64,000 bases of DNA from Paenibacillus aurantius (GTDB taxonomy: Bacteria; Bacillota; Bacilli; Paenibacillales; NBRC-103111). The notes beneath the pieces were generated by a model. It worked only from the letters and a program-made list of their open reading frames with translations, was not told the origin of the DNA and did not search any database. Below, in pieces: positions 1-8,486 of the stretch. The stretch is taken from assembly GCF_032268605.1 (NCBI RefSeq), contig NZ_CP130318.1, positions 5,369,501-5,433,500 on the forward strand. The letters are read 5' to 3'. The position numbers and the translations under genes were made by a program. Every line of letters starts with the position of its first letter. Within the stretch, counting starts at the first letter, position 1.

Positions 1-129
1 CGTCCTTATGCCCTAAGATTTATAGAAAGGATGCAGGCGCTCCTGATTCAAACGCTGCAGCAAGCCAGGGGCAGCCTAGTCACAAACCTTTTCTGGATGG
101 AGATCAATGATCCACCTAAACAAATATAA
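1..129 (+). CDS. C-terminal end of a gene entering from the left (unidentified)
   Basis: From base 1 the first forward frame is open for 42 codons and ends at TAA (127-129). The visible tail contains the stretch RMQALLIQTLQQARG and ends NDPPKQI. It is too short to assign a family. The coding call rests only on the open frame and its ordinary composition. The gene begins outside the window. Confidence 0.35.
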   Translation, partial: RPYALRFIERMQALLIQTLQQARGSLVTNLFWMEINDPPKQI

Positions 130-397
130 CCCTAACCTCTAGTGTACCACTTTTGCGTATAGATTTTAATATTTATTTACTATATATATGATAGTTATTG
201 GCTATCAAAAGCTGGTAATACGCGAGCATTTCCTCCAAAAGCACCAGGAACCCACTCCACTGCCAAAAGACTCTCCCCTCGAGCAGCTAAAGATGAAGGC
301 TTGGATTCCCTCCCCTTATTTTACCAGACTCCCTCTGCGTTTGCATGTTTAGCGCATCGCTCGGGACAACAATGCTCTAAAACAAGATCACGGCCTT
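130..397. other. AT-rich intergenic stretch without a recognised gene
   Basis: This stretch lies between the tail of the preceding gene and the 3' end of the LysR gene. The first 80 bases are strongly AT-rich. They include a short dyad, GATAG-ttattgg-CTATC, at about 190-207. No open frame with a ribosome site, RNA gene or convincing terminator was seen. Confidence 0.4.
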
Positions 398-1297
398 TCA
401 TAGAGGCAGGCTCTCCGGAAAACTTTTAATGGCATTCATTAGTCTTAATGCTGCCTTACCTAAGAAGGTTTTATCTTTATAAGCAAACCCTATCGTAACA
501 ACCGGATTCCTATCGGCAAAAGGACGGATGACCAAGGAGCCCGACTGCTCCAGACCCTGGTACAGGGGCACAATCCCGACGCCGAACTCTTCTTGAATCA
601 TTTGTTGAATCACAAAGAAACTCCCCACCTCTATGCAGGAGAATGGAGTGGGTTCGATTGTCCCCACCGTCCTTTCCCATATTTCCCGATAGATGCAAGT
701 CGGCTCTTTGACGAGAACGGTTAGCCCCGCGAGATCACTCACCGCGATGCTGGCCCTCTCAGCTAACGGGTGATTCACGTTCAGCATGACCCCTAGTCTT
801 TCTTCGAGCAATGGCTCAAACTCCAGCCGGTAGTTCGCCGAAGGAGTCGAGCATACGCCGAAGTCCAGTTCTCCGGTCCGTACCCTCTCCGCGATCGAGC
901 GGCTGCCGCCTATTTCCATGGTTAACTCCACATTCGGTCGATTCCTGCAAAAGTCCGCTATAACGGACGCCAGCCGCTGGCTTGCAACGGGCTCGATAGA
1001 GCCAAAGCGAACCGTGCCTTTATCCCCCGCCCCGATATCCGAGACGGTCTGCCTGATGGAACCGATGGATTTCAGCAGAACCAAAGCCTCTCGATGAAGC
1101 CATCGGCCGGCTTCGGTTACAATCACGCGTTTGCCGTCGCGTACGAATAAGGAAACGCCCAAGTCAGCTTCGAGACGCTGGATCTGAAGGGTTACCGTAG
1201 AGGGGGCATATTGGAGTTCCTCGGCCGCTTTCAGAAAATGACCGAGACGAACGCAAGCCTCGAAGGTCTTTAAAGCTCGAAGGTCCATCGTCATCAC
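398..1297 (-). CDS. LysR-family transcriptional regulator
   Basis: A 299-residue LysR-type one-component regulator, full length for the family. The N-terminal winged helix-turn-helix (about residues 4-64) has the typical pattern FLKAAEELQYAPSTVTLQIQ followed by LEADLGVSLFVR. A linker helix and a two-lobed periplasmic-binding-like effector domain (about 90-290) follow. It lies head to head with the MFS transporter that begins at 1381, and the 83-bp gap holds a LysR-type palindrome. The usual LysR logic therefore suggests that it controls the transporter and itself. The effector cannot be read from the sequence. Confidence 0.93.
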   Translation of the reverse strand: MMTMDLRALKTFEACVRLGHFLKAAEELQYAPSTVTLQIQRLEADLGVSLFVRDGKRVIVTEAGRWLHREALVLLKSIGSIRQTVSDIGAGDKGTVRFGSIEPVASQRLASVIADFCRNRPNVELTMEIGGSRSIAERVRTGELDFGVCSTPSANYRLEFEPLLEERLGVMLNVNHPLAERASIAVSDLAGLTVLVKEPTCIYREIWERTVGTIEPTPFSCIEVGSFFVIQQMIQEEFGVGIVPLYQGLEQSGSLVIRPFADRNPVVTIGFAYKDKTFLGKAALRLMNAIKSFPESLPL

Positions 1298-1312
1298 CTT
1301 TTGTTCATTATT

Positions 1313-1331
1313 TATGAATCATTTATTCATA
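1313..1331. promoter_or_regulatory. Candidate LysR operator (perfect 7-bp inverted repeat)
   Basis: TATGAAT-cattt-ATTCATA is a perfect inverted repeat with 7-bp arms and a 5-bp spacer. It has the T-N11-A geometry of LysR boxes and lies in the AT-rich gap between the divergent LysR and MFS genes. Assignment to this LysR protein is inferred from position. Confidence 0.55.
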
Positions 1332-1380
1332 TTATTCAATTTTACAAAATTATCTCCGGAATTTACACTAAGGGCAACAA

Positions 1381-2643
1381 ATGATTTTAAGGAAAGTTGG
1401 GGCTATGGAGACAAAATCCGCATTAAACCGTGTCACTATATGGGCATCGCTTTTGTTTGTCGTCATTCTTGGGTTTTCCCGGCTCTCCTACGGCATGTTT
1501 TTGCCTGGAATCCAGAGGGAGATCGGAGGAAGTTACGGACAGCTGGGGATGTTGGGTACGGTCAACTTTATCGGTTATTTGGCCGGTACCTTGTGTCTGT
1601 CCCCTTTGATCTCGCGGTTCCCGGACCGTAAGCACGTCATTAACCGGCTGAGCTGCTTTATGCTCGGGCTGGCTATGATCGGCTCGGCTTTCAGTGATCA
1701 TTTCCCTTCACTCGGGCTGTGGCGTTTCGTCATTGGCTTGTTATCCGCCGTCGCTACCGTATTGGTCCTGTCCCTTGCCCTGGATGCCGTCCGGCCGGCG
1801 GAACGAGGAGCGGCATCGGGTCTCATATGGCTGGGCGGATCAGCCGGCATTCTAGTGACGGGTTTATTCGCCCCTCTCACCATTGATCCTTCCCATTTGC
1901 AGGGGTGGCGGTATGCCTGGATAGCCATGGGCGTATTCGGAATAATGGCCGCATGTGGGTTCGAGTTCGCCACCAAAAAGCGGAGTTCCGTCAAAGCACC
2001 CTCGCGGGCGGAATCAAATCCACGTGAGCCAGAACGGGAGAACGTGTACCGACTCCTGTTGAGTCCGAAGAAGCTCTTGTTCTTAACCGGTTCTTACTTC
2101 TTCTTCGGCTGGGGGTACATTATCTATTTTACGTATTTGATCCCTTATCTGGTAAGCAAAGGCATTCCCTCTCTCTACGCCGGCTTGATCTGGTCTAGTC
2201 TAGGGCTGGCGGGTTTATTTAACGGCTGGATCGGAGGAAAGGCGATCGACCGATGGCCGAGCGGCTATACGCTTGCTTCCGGTCTAGCCTTGGGGACCAT
2301 CGGCGCGATGGGCGTAACCACCCATAATGTGGTCATTACCGCTTTAGGCGCGGTTACCATTGGGTTGGCCTCCTTCCTTACCCCTCCGCTTATGACGACC
2401 GCCCTTCTTCGGCGTCATGTCCCTCCAGGCGCTTACGCGGCATGCCTCAGCTTAACGACGGCTTTTTTTGCCATCGGGCAGATAATCGGCCCCCTCGTTG
2501 GAGGAGCGGTGGTCGAACGGTACGGCTTGCCGTTCGGCGTCGCGTCCAGCGCCATCTTCCTGGCGATAGCCGCCGCGCTGGCTGGTGTATTTGGACAACA
2601 GCAGCGAAAGCGGGAGATCCGTCATTTGCCTATCAAAGCCTGA
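1381..2643 (+). CDS. MFS transporter, YbfB/YjiJ-like
   Basis: A 420-residue polytopic protein with about twelve hydrophobic segments and a long polar loop near residues 198-222, as expected between the two six-helix halves of a major facilitator transporter. The first half carries GFSRLSYGMFLPGIQREIG and later GLIWLGGSAGILVTG, which resemble the YbfB/YjiJ group. The start at 1381 has AAGGG six bases upstream; an ATG at 1405 is possible. The substrate is unknown. It is divergent from the LysR gene, which probably regulates it. Confidence 0.88.
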   Translation: MILRKVGAMETKSALNRVTIWASLLFVVILGFSRLSYGMFLPGIQREIGGSYGQLGMLGTVNFIGYLAGTLCLSPLISRFPDRKHVINRLSCFMLGLAMIGSAFSDHFPSLGLWRFVIGLLSAVATVLVLSLALDAVRPAERGAASGLIWLGGSAGILVTGLFAPLTIDPSHLQGWRYAWIAMGVFGIMAACGFEFATKKRSSVKAPSRAESNPREPERENVYRLLLSPKKLLFLTGSYFFFGWGYIIYFTYLIPYLVSKGIPSLYAGLIWSSLGLAGLFNGWIGGKAIDRWPSGYTLASGLALGTIGAMGVTTHNVVITALGAVTIGLASFLTPPLMTTALLRRHVPPGAYAACLSLTTAFFAIGQIIGPLVGGAVVERYGLPFGVASSAIFLAIAAALAGVFGQQQRKREIRHLPIKA

Positions 2644-2739
2644 AACAATTTATCTTAACGATGACAATAGCTGTCACCATTAACGAGTAAGATGGTTCTG
2701 TAAGAGACTAAAGATTATTACGCAGGGGAGAGAAAAAGG

Positions 2740-3555
2740 ATGAGGAATTCCGGCCCTAACATTACGGTCACAAGGAAATACTTTCAATCGGGGAATCTTC
2801 GACTTTCCTACCTGGATACGGGCGGAGACAGCGAACGCGTGCTTGTTATGCTGCATGGCTATATGGCCAATGCGAGATCCTTCTCGGAGCTGGCCGCGCG
2901 CTTCCAAGATTGGCGGGTTATTTCCCTGGATCAACGCGGACACGGTTGGAGCGAGCATCCTCCCGGTATGGAATATGCAAGGGAGGATTACGTGAAGGAT
3001 ATCCTGAACCTCATTCATTCGGAGCTCGGGGGACAACCGGTCACGATCCTGGGGCATTCTTTGGGCGGGTTGAATGCTTATCAATTCGCGGCCCGTTATC
3101 CCCAGCTGGTGAAATCCATTATTGTCGAGGATATTGGAGCGGAAATCAAGGCCGATTTCTCCTTTGCCGACAAGCTTCCTTTCCGATCCGCTTCCCTGAA
3201 GGAGCTGCGGGAATCGCTGGCCGGAGCAGGGCTCCGGGCTATTGATTATTTTGCGGAGAGCGTGTTTGAGGATGAGCTCGGTTGGGGATTCCGGACGGAT
3301 CTGTCGGGCCTGCGGGTATCCGTTCCTCTATCAAACGGGGAGTGGTGGGAGGATTGGCTGGGTTCGAGCTGCCCGATCCTGCTGATTCACGGGGGAAAAA
3401 GCTTCCTACTGGATACGGAGCAGGCGAGACGTATGGAAGAAAGAAGACCTAATACCAAGCTTATCGTGTTCGAACATTGTGGTCACGGTGTCCACGCCGA
3501 TGATCCCGACGGGTATTTTCAGGTGGTAAGCGATTTTCTTACCAACCCAGCGTGA
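2740..3555 (+). CDS. Alpha/beta-fold hydrolase
   Basis: A 271-residue alpha/beta hydrolase. The oxyanion segment is LHGYMANARSF (from residue 38). The nucleophile elbow is GHSLGG with Ser107. The C-terminal half carries a likely acid in SFLLDTEQ and the catalytic His in the FEHCGHGVH segment. No signal peptide is present, so it should be cytoplasmic. A GGGGAGAG ribosome site precedes ATG. It is followed 33 bases later by the DinB-like gene and by a terminator after that, so the two are probably co-transcribed. The natural substrate (ester, lactone or haloalkane type) cannot be chosen from the sequence. Confidence 0.9.
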   Translation: MRNSGPNITVTRKYFQSGNLRLSYLDTGGDSERVLVMLHGYMANARSFSELAARFQDWRVISLDQRGHGWSEHPPGMEYAREDYVKDILNLIHSELGGQPVTILGHSLGGLNAYQFAARYPQLVKSIIVEDIGAEIKADFSFADKLPFRSASLKELRESLAGAGLRAIDYFAESVFEDELGWGFRTDLSGLRVSVPLSNGEWWEDWLGSSCPILLIHGGKSFLLDTEQARRMEERRPNTKLIVFEHCGHGVHADDPDGYFQVVSDFLTNPA

Positions 3556-3588
3556 AGCAAAACGATAACCGGAAAAGAGGATGAGAAG

Positions 3589-4086
3589 ATGTACGTAACC
3601 GTAGAGGATTGGCTTACCGAATGGGAAAAAGAGGCCGTCCTGACCCAGAAGGTGTTGGACGGATTGACCGATCCCGCTCTCCTGCAGGAGGTCTATCCGG
3701 AGGGACGTACGCTGGGCCGGATCGCCTGGCATTTTGTCACGAATATTCCGGATTATTTAACGGAATTCGGGGTCACGGTAAACAAAGTGCCCCATCCGAA
3801 CGACGTGCCCTCCGCCAATGAGATCGCGAAGACTTTTGAGGCGGTAAGCTCGGATGTAGTCCATGCTCTTCAAGAGCAGTGGACGGACGATTCGTTGAAG
3901 CAAGTCCAGAATGCGTTTGGAAGAAGGGAATCCAACGCGACGATCTTCTTGGGACTGATCAAACACATCGTTCATCATCGGGGACAGATCACCGTCCTGA
4001 TGCGCCAAGCGGGGCTGCCTATACCTGCGGTATACGGTCCTTCCAAGGAAGGTTGGGCGAAACTGGGAGCGACACCACCGCTTTGA
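3589..4086 (+). CDS. DinB-family putative metal-dependent enzyme
   Basis: A 165-residue protein with the DinB/YfiT four-helix-bundle pattern. The three metal-ligand histidines can be placed at H48 (in GRIAWHF) and at H126 and H130 (in LIKHIVHHRGQITVL). Many members are thiol-dependent transferases such as bacillithiol transferases, but the exact reaction is unknown here. AAGAGG lies upstream of ATG. It is the second gene of a two-gene unit with the preceding hydrolase. Confidence 0.88.
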   Translation: MYVTVEDWLTEWEKEAVLTQKVLDGLTDPALLQEVYPEGRTLGRIAWHFVTNIPDYLTEFGVTVNKVPHPNDVPSANEIAKTFEAVSSDVVHALQEQWTDDSLKQVQNAFGRRESNATIFLGLIKHIVHHRGQITVLMRQAGLPIPAVYGPSKEGWAKLGATPPL

Positions 4087-4129
4087 GTGGACCTCATTTG
4101 CGGGTGTTCCGCCTAACGGAAAGATGCAG

Positions 4130-4183
4130 CAGCGGCCGTTCCAGGGCTTTATAGCCGCGTCCTGGTCCGCCGCTGTGTTTTTT
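4130..4183 (+). terminator. Rho-independent terminator after hydrolase-DinB operon
   Basis: CAGCGGC pairs with GCCGCTG and an inner CCAGG/CCTGG pair continues the stem. A T-rich tract (TGTTTTTT) follows on the plus strand. Confidence 0.7.
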
Positions 4184-4202
4184 ACCGTAATCTCCCCTAA
4201 GG

Positions 4203-4673
4203 TCAAGCAAACTCCAGCAGTTTCTTATCGATTTCGGCTATCCTTCCGATCTCGGAGCAGCCGTCCCATAGAACAATCGCGTTGGCTTCCTCGTTCTCGA
4301 TAAATTCCTCCAGATGCTCCAATTGGCCCGCAAACAAAGCCCCATACTCCACCCTCAAAGGGCCATGATAGCCGGGCTGAAGCCGGAGTTTCATCAAGCC
4401 CTTGAACTCCACCTCTCCCACGGCTTGATTCGTTTCCTCCTGCAGCTCCCGAAGGACACATTGCCTCGGCGTCTCGCCCGGTTCGATCACTCCACCCGGC
4501 AATTCCCAACAGCTTCTCCACTTGTTGAACAGGAGCAGGTAAGTGCCCCGGCATTTTACCGCAATCAGTGCATGGGTTAAGGGGGCATCGAGCGGGACGG
4601 TCCCGATCCGGTCCTCTTCGATTGTTATAAATTCCAGAAAAACATTGCCCGCAGCATCGGTTAGAATGGCCAC
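4203..4673 (-). CDS. NUDIX hydrolase
   Basis: A 156-residue NUDIX pyrophosphohydrolase. The Nudix box is complete: GGVIEPGETPRQCVLRELQE followed by ETN, with the REL-EE metal-binding core. The frame stays open upstream to 4835, but I place the start at GTG (4673), because AAGGAGGAGAG lies just upstream and the extra residues have no family counterpart. A terminator-like hairpin lies between 4703 and 4738, inside the transcript leader, so expression may be attenuated. The gene is on the opposite strand to the DinB gene and converges with it. The substrate is unknown; nucleotide or nucleotide-sugar pyrophosphate is typical. Confidence 0.88.
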   Translation of the reverse strand: MAILTDAAGNVFLEFITIEEDRIGTVPLDAPLTHALIAVKCRGTYLLLFNKWRSCWELPGGVIEPGETPRQCVLRELQEETNQAVGEVEFKGLMKLRLQPGYHGPLRVEYGALFAGQLEHLEEFIENEEANAIVLWDGCSEIGRIAEIDKKLLEFA

Positions 4674-4702
4674 AGCTCTCTCCTCCTTATATTTTTGCTT
4701 GA

Positions 4703-4738
4703 ATAATAAAAAACGCGCCGGACCCGAGGTCCTGCGCG
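4703..4738 (-). terminator. Terminator-like hairpin in the leader of the NUDIX gene
   Basis: On the minus strand CGCGC-a-GGACC-tcg-GGTCC-g-GCGCG is followed by TTTTTTATT, a classic intrinsic terminator. It lies 30 bases upstream of the NUDIX start codon and in the same orientation. It could end a transcript from further upstream, or act as an attenuator for the NUDIX gene. Confidence 0.7.
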
Positions 4739-4877
4739 TGCTTAACGCAGGGCGGGAAGCGCGAAAAGCGTCAGCCCACCCCGTTTTTTTTGCTGGGGAG
4801 TGTGCTAACGCCTTTTGTGATGATGAAGGGAACATAGCTTTACCATTTGCATAGCGGCCATCCTCACTTGGAAAATC

Positions 4878-5315
4878 TTATGTAAGTTTAACCGGGACCA
4901 AGTCCTTTTTCAAGTAATAATGTGTGTGCCCGCCTGCATTGGGCAAAGTGCCATACACTTCATAGCCTTGCTGGAGGTAGAAATCCAAAGCCTGAAAGCT
5001 TAAGGTATCCAGCTTCATAAACTCACACTTTCGGTCTCTCGCGATTTGTTCCGCGGCCGCGAGCAGCTTTTTTCCGTATCCCTTCTTGCGGACCGCATCG
5101 TCCACAAAAAGATACTTCACCTCCAGCCAGTTCAAGCACACCGCCCCCGTCAGCCCGCCGTAAAGCTTCTGCTCCTTATCCTTCAACAACAGGTGAATGG
5201 CCTCATATTTCTCTTTCCACTCATCAGGAAAATGCTTGGAATTAAACCGAATCAATTGGTTTACCACATAAGATTTTTCGTCTGGATTGACCTCGTTTGT
5301 AATCGACAGCTCCAT
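4878..5315 (-). CDS. GNAT-family N-acetyltransferase
   Basis: A 145-residue single-domain GNAT acetyltransferase. The acetyl-CoA pyrophosphate loop is VRKKGYGKKLL (motif A), preceded by the beta strand WLEVKYLFVDDA. The C-terminal FYLQQGYEVYG is the usual motif B ending. The frame is open to 5375, but AAGGAGAGAGACGCA directly precedes the ATG at 5315, which fixes the start. The acceptor substrate is unknown. The next gene in the same direction ends 183 bases upstream behind its own terminator, so this is probably a single-gene unit. Confidence 0.9.
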   Translation of the reverse strand: MELSITNEVNPDEKSYVVNQLIRFNSKHFPDEWKEKYEAIHLLLKDKEQKLYGGLTGAVCLNWLEVKYLFVDDAVRKKGYGKKLLAAAEQIARDRKCEFMKLDTLSFQALDFYLQQGYEVYGTLPNAGGHTHYYLKKDLVPVKLT

Positions 5316-5428
5316 TGCGTCTCTCTCCTTTTCCCGCAGCAAGGGATAGTAAATCCAGCTTACCATTCCTGCCAAGGTTTAGGCTTGGAGAAAATCGTTA
5401 TAGCATAACATTCCTGCTTTCTCCATCA

Positions 5429-5462
5429 CAAAAAGCACCCGCTCTACCAAAAGAGCGAGTGC
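5429..5462 (-). terminator. Rho-independent terminator of the DoxX-like gene
   Basis: On the minus strand GCACT-CGCTCT-tttggt-AGAGCG-GGTGC is followed by TTTTTGTG. It lies 36 bases past the stop of the DoxX-like gene. Confidence 0.8.
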
Positions 5463-5497
5463 CTTCACGCAAACGGGGACACGTTCCGGTGTCCTAT

Positions 5498-5932
5498 TTA
5501 ACGTCTCGGAGCGAAAAGGTTCCTCACCCTTTCATCCCGCAGCCACAGAGCCCCCCAGAACAGCAGAGCCAGGTAAACCGAGAAAAGGATACTAGAGAAC
5601 AGCGGAGCATCCACCCTCACCTGAGCCGCTATCGCTCCCCCCAAATAGCCCGTCAAGAGCAGTCCTCCCAAGAAGGAGGTCCGGGGAATGGCATACAGCA
5701 GCGTGGAAAGCAGGCCCAGCACGCCCATCACCACCATATGCCGCTCCGCAAAGCCAAGGGCGAGCGTCGCTTCCACCACGGGGGCCGGGGCCGTGAGCTT
5801 GCCGATTCCGTCCATCAGCATGAACAGAATCCCGATCCCGCTCATAATCCGCGCCGTCCACAGCCGCCCTTTGGATATACCGCCTGTTGGAAGCCTTTGT
5901 TCTTTCCGTTCTCTGATCATCATCGTACTCAT
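5498..5932 (-). CDS. DoxX-like integral membrane protein
   Basis: A 144-residue protein with four predicted membrane segments. The first (IMSGIGILFMLMDGIGKL) carries the FMLMDGIGKL signature seen in DoxX-like/DUF4267-type small membrane proteins. The second to fourth begin near HMVVMGVLGLL, SFLGGLLLTGYLGG and ILFSVYLALLFWGALWL. The start at 5932 is preferred over the ATG nine bases upstream because CCAGGAGG is correctly spaced only for it. The function is unknown; relatives are annotated as quinol-oxidase-like without proof. A terminator follows. Confidence 0.82.
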   Translation of the reverse strand: MSTMMIRERKEQRLPTGGISKGRLWTARIMSGIGILFMLMDGIGKLTAPAPVVEATLALGFAERHMVVMGVLGLLSTLLYAIPRTSFLGGLLLTGYLGGAIAAQVRVDAPLFSSILFSVYLALLFWGALWLRDERVRNLFAPRR

Positions 5933-6053
5933 CTTATTCATCCTCCTGGTTTCGGTTGGGTAATGGCGGTCCCGGTCTGGTAGCCCCGAAAGCCGCCTTC
6001 ACTTATACAACGAACAGGAGAATGGCTTATCGACAAACCGTAAAAAAATTTTT

Positions 6054-6854
6054 TTATTCCGGGATGATCCCCAGCTTCAAAAGAGCTTCCTTTGTCAGCT
6101 GCCGGGCTTTTGACCCGCTTCCGTCGATGTTCGTGGCGAACACCCACGTGGCCTTCTCCGTTTCGACGTAACCCACATACCAGCCGAGCCCCATATCCGA
6201 CAAGCGTGTTCCCGTTTTGCCGTGCAGCGTATAAGCGTCCTTCTCTTCGTCGATTAGGATCCGCTTGACTGTCTTCATTGTCTGCTCCTGGAAGGGAAGC
6301 TCTTCCTCCACCAGCTTCTCAACGAATGCCTCCTGCTCTTGGGCGGAAATCTTCAGTGAGCTGTTCAGCCAGAAACGGTCGATTCCCCCGCTGATGTCCC
6401 GGTTCCCGTATCCGATCCGGTCCAGGTTACGCTGCATCCGCTCCGCTCCAATATCCCGTGCCATCGCCTGGTAGTACCAGATCACCGAATGCCTCATGCC
6501 CGACGCGAGCGTATGATCCCGGTTCCACGCCTCGAATTCCCGGACGACCCCATCCCAGCGCTTGACCTCGTATTCGTCGGCCACCGCCTTCTCCTCCAAG
6601 CCGATCAAGGCATTCGGCACCTTAAAGCTGGACTCCGGGGTAAAGCGTTCCCGGCTTCTCTCCCCATTGTAGACGTACTGCTTGTCCGTCTTGAGATTCT
6701 TAAGAACCATCGTACCCGGCACTCCGCCAAAGCTGTCTTCCAGGGGAAGCTCCGTGATAACGTTGTGCGCATCCGCTTTCGGCATTAAATTTAGAGCCGA
6801 TCCCGACAGAACGACAGCCAGAATCAACGTGAGCAGCAGCTTACCGTTTTTCAT
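6054..6854 (-). CDS. Class D (OXA-type) beta-lactamase
   Basis: A 266-residue exported serine beta-lactamase or penicillin-binding relative with every class D motif. These are S75-S-F-K78 (active-site Ser and Lys), S123-V-I, Y149-G-N, a Trp in FWLNSSLKIS (W162) that matches the residue shielding the carboxylated lysine, and K213-T-G followed by a WYVGY strand. Residues 1-29 form a signal peptide ending near ADA. The start at 6854 follows GGAGG at 11 bases; a GTG four codons upstream lacks a site. It resembles the intrinsic class D enzymes known from Bacillus (BPU type). It is divergent from the MocR regulator at 7018. Confidence 0.9.
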   Translation of the reverse strand: MKNGKLLLTLILAVVLSGSALNLMPKADAHNVITELPLEDSFGGVPGTMVLKNLKTDKQYVYNGERSRERFTPESSFKVPNALIGLEEKAVADEYEVKRWDGVVREFEAWNRDHTLASGMRHSVIWYYQAMARDIGAERMQRNLDRIGYGNRDISGGIDRFWLNSSLKISAQEQEAFVEKLVEEELPFQEQTMKTVKRILIDEEKDAYTLHGKTGTRLSDMGLGWYVGYVETEKATWVFATNIDGSGSKARQLTKEALLKLGIIPE

Positions 6855-6985
6855 ATTATGGCACACCTCCGGTTTATCTTACCTCCGTTGCCGACGGCCG
6901 CGAGCGGCAACCCTTTCCCCAAATGCATCTGGTAAGGTAGAGTATAGGGGTCCGCTTGCCGCAAGACTATGCTCATATTCATGAT

Positions 6986-6999
6986 CTGTACCCGTACAG
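6986..6999. promoter_or_regulatory. Palindrome just upstream of the MocR gene
   Basis: CTGTAC-cc-GTACAG is a perfect inverted repeat. It lies directly before the AAAGGAGG ribosome site of the MocR gene, in the gap shared with the beta-lactamase. It is an operator candidate, probably autoregulatory; assignment is by position only. Confidence 0.5.
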
Positions 7000-7017
7000 A
7001 GGAAAGGAGGCCCTCCC

Positions 7018-8382
7018 ATGCTCTACACCCGAATCATTCAAGACATTGAGGAACAGATCGACAAAGGCCGCCTTAAGCCGGGGGGCCGGCTGCCATCCAT
7101 CCGGTCCCTCTCCGACCAATTGGCGTGCAGCCGCAACACCGTTCTCAAGGCGTATGAGGAGCTGGAGAAGAAACACCTCGTCTATTCCGTTGCCAAAAGC
7201 GGCTATTACGTCGTGGAAGCCCCTATGGAGCGGCGGACCGGAACCGGGACAAATGACGTCATCGATTTCTTATCCGCCGGACCGGACAAGGCGGTTATCC
7301 CCTACCGGGAGTTCCAGCACTGCCTCAACCAGGCCATTGAGACCTACCGGGAGGACATGTTTACGTATTCCGACACGCTCGGCCTGCCTTCGCTTCGGAC
7401 CGAGCTGGCCCGCCATTTGCGCGATCTTCAGGTGTTCGCCCCTCCCTCCCGCCTTGCGGTCGTTTCCGGCTCCCAGCAGGCGCTTCATCTGCTCGTCTCG
7501 CTTCCTTTTCCCAACGGACGCAGAGGCATCTGCGTCGAGCAGCCTACTCATCCCGCCATGGTCGAATCGCTGCGGCAGCAGGGAGTGCCGGTCCACGGGA
7601 TCGAAATCACGGGGGCGGGCCTTGACCTGGACCGTCTGGAGCGCCTTTTTCGCGACGAGGACATCAAGCTGTTCTATACCGTCTCGAGGTTCCACAACCC
7701 GACCGGCTACAGCTATACCAATGCGGAGAAACGGAGAATCGTGGAGCTTGCGGAGAAGCATGATGTGTATCTAATTGAGGATGACTATATGGGGGACTTG
7801 GATTCCGACGCCAAGCAGGATCCCATGTTCGCCTATGAACCGTCGGGACGAGTGATCTATACGAAGAGCTTCTCCAAGGTCATGCTTCCCGGCATCCGGC
7901 TCGGCTTGGCGGTGCTCCCGGATTTCCTTCTGGGGCCTTTCGAAGCCGCCAAGTTCGCGTCCGATCTGCACTCTCCCGTGCTGACCCAGGGAGCGCTTGA
8001 AATCTACCTTCGAAACGGCTTATTCGCCGCCCACATTCAGAGAATGAGAAGCCTGTACCGCCGCAAAGCCCTCCTGCTGCAGGAAGCTTGCCGTAAGCAT
8101 CTTCCGGCCTCGGCGTCCTTTTCGGGCGCTCTGTCCGGCTTCTATTCCACCATCGGGCTTCCTTCTCCCCTCCAAGCCTCGCAGCTGATCGAGTACCTGA
8201 AACCGAAGAACGTCCTTGTGGACAACGCGCGTAAAATGTTTCTTCCCGAGTGGGCCCGGGATAATTTGCTCCGGCTCAGCGTGTCTCAAGTGGAAGAGGC
8301 CCGGATCGAGGAGGGAATCCACCGAATCGCGGAAGGCATCCGAGAGCTCCTTGGCAGCCGCACCCGGGTGCGGTTTATCTGA
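7018..8382 (+). CDS. MocR-family regulator (GntR HTH fused to PLP aminotransferase fold)
   Basis: A 454-residue MocR/PdxR-type protein. Residues 1-68 are a GntR winged helix-turn-helix (GRLKPGGRLPSIRSLSDQLA, then SRNTVLKAYEELE). Residues of about 95-445 form a fold-type I aminotransferase domain. The PLP-binding lysine is K287 in TKSFSKVMLPGIRLG and the cofactor-contacting Asp lies in EDDYMGD. Such proteins are transcription factors that sense PLP or an amine. AAAGGAGG precedes ATG. Its divergent neighbour is the class D beta-lactamase, an unusual partner; whether it controls that gene or only itself is open. Confidence 0.93.
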   Translation: MLYTRIIQDIEEQIDKGRLKPGGRLPSIRSLSDQLACSRNTVLKAYEELEKKHLVYSVAKSGYYVVEAPMERRTGTGTNDVIDFLSAGPDKAVIPYREFQHCLNQAIETYREDMFTYSDTLGLPSLRTELARHLRDLQVFAPPSRLAVVSGSQQALHLLVSLPFPNGRRGICVEQPTHPAMVESLRQQGVPVHGIEITGAGLDLDRLERLFRDEDIKLFYTVSRFHNPTGYSYTNAEKRRIVELAEKHDVYLIEDDYMGDLDSDAKQDPMFAYEPSGRVIYTKSFSKVMLPGIRLGLAVLPDFLLGPFEAAKFASDLHSPVLTQGALEIYLRNGLFAAHIQRMRSLYRRKALLLQEACRKHLPASASFSGALSGFYSTIGLPSPLQASQLIEYLKPKNVLVDNARKMFLPEWARDNLLRLSVSQVEEARIEEGIHRIAEGIRELLGSRTRVRFI

Positions 8383-8486
8383 AGCCGCCGGCCGCGCTTG
8401 ACCTTGGAAGCAGGCCGTGCCTGGATGGGGCTTGGCGTTTTATGCTATACTCCCGGTAAAGTGATTTGATATAGGGGCGGTACACC

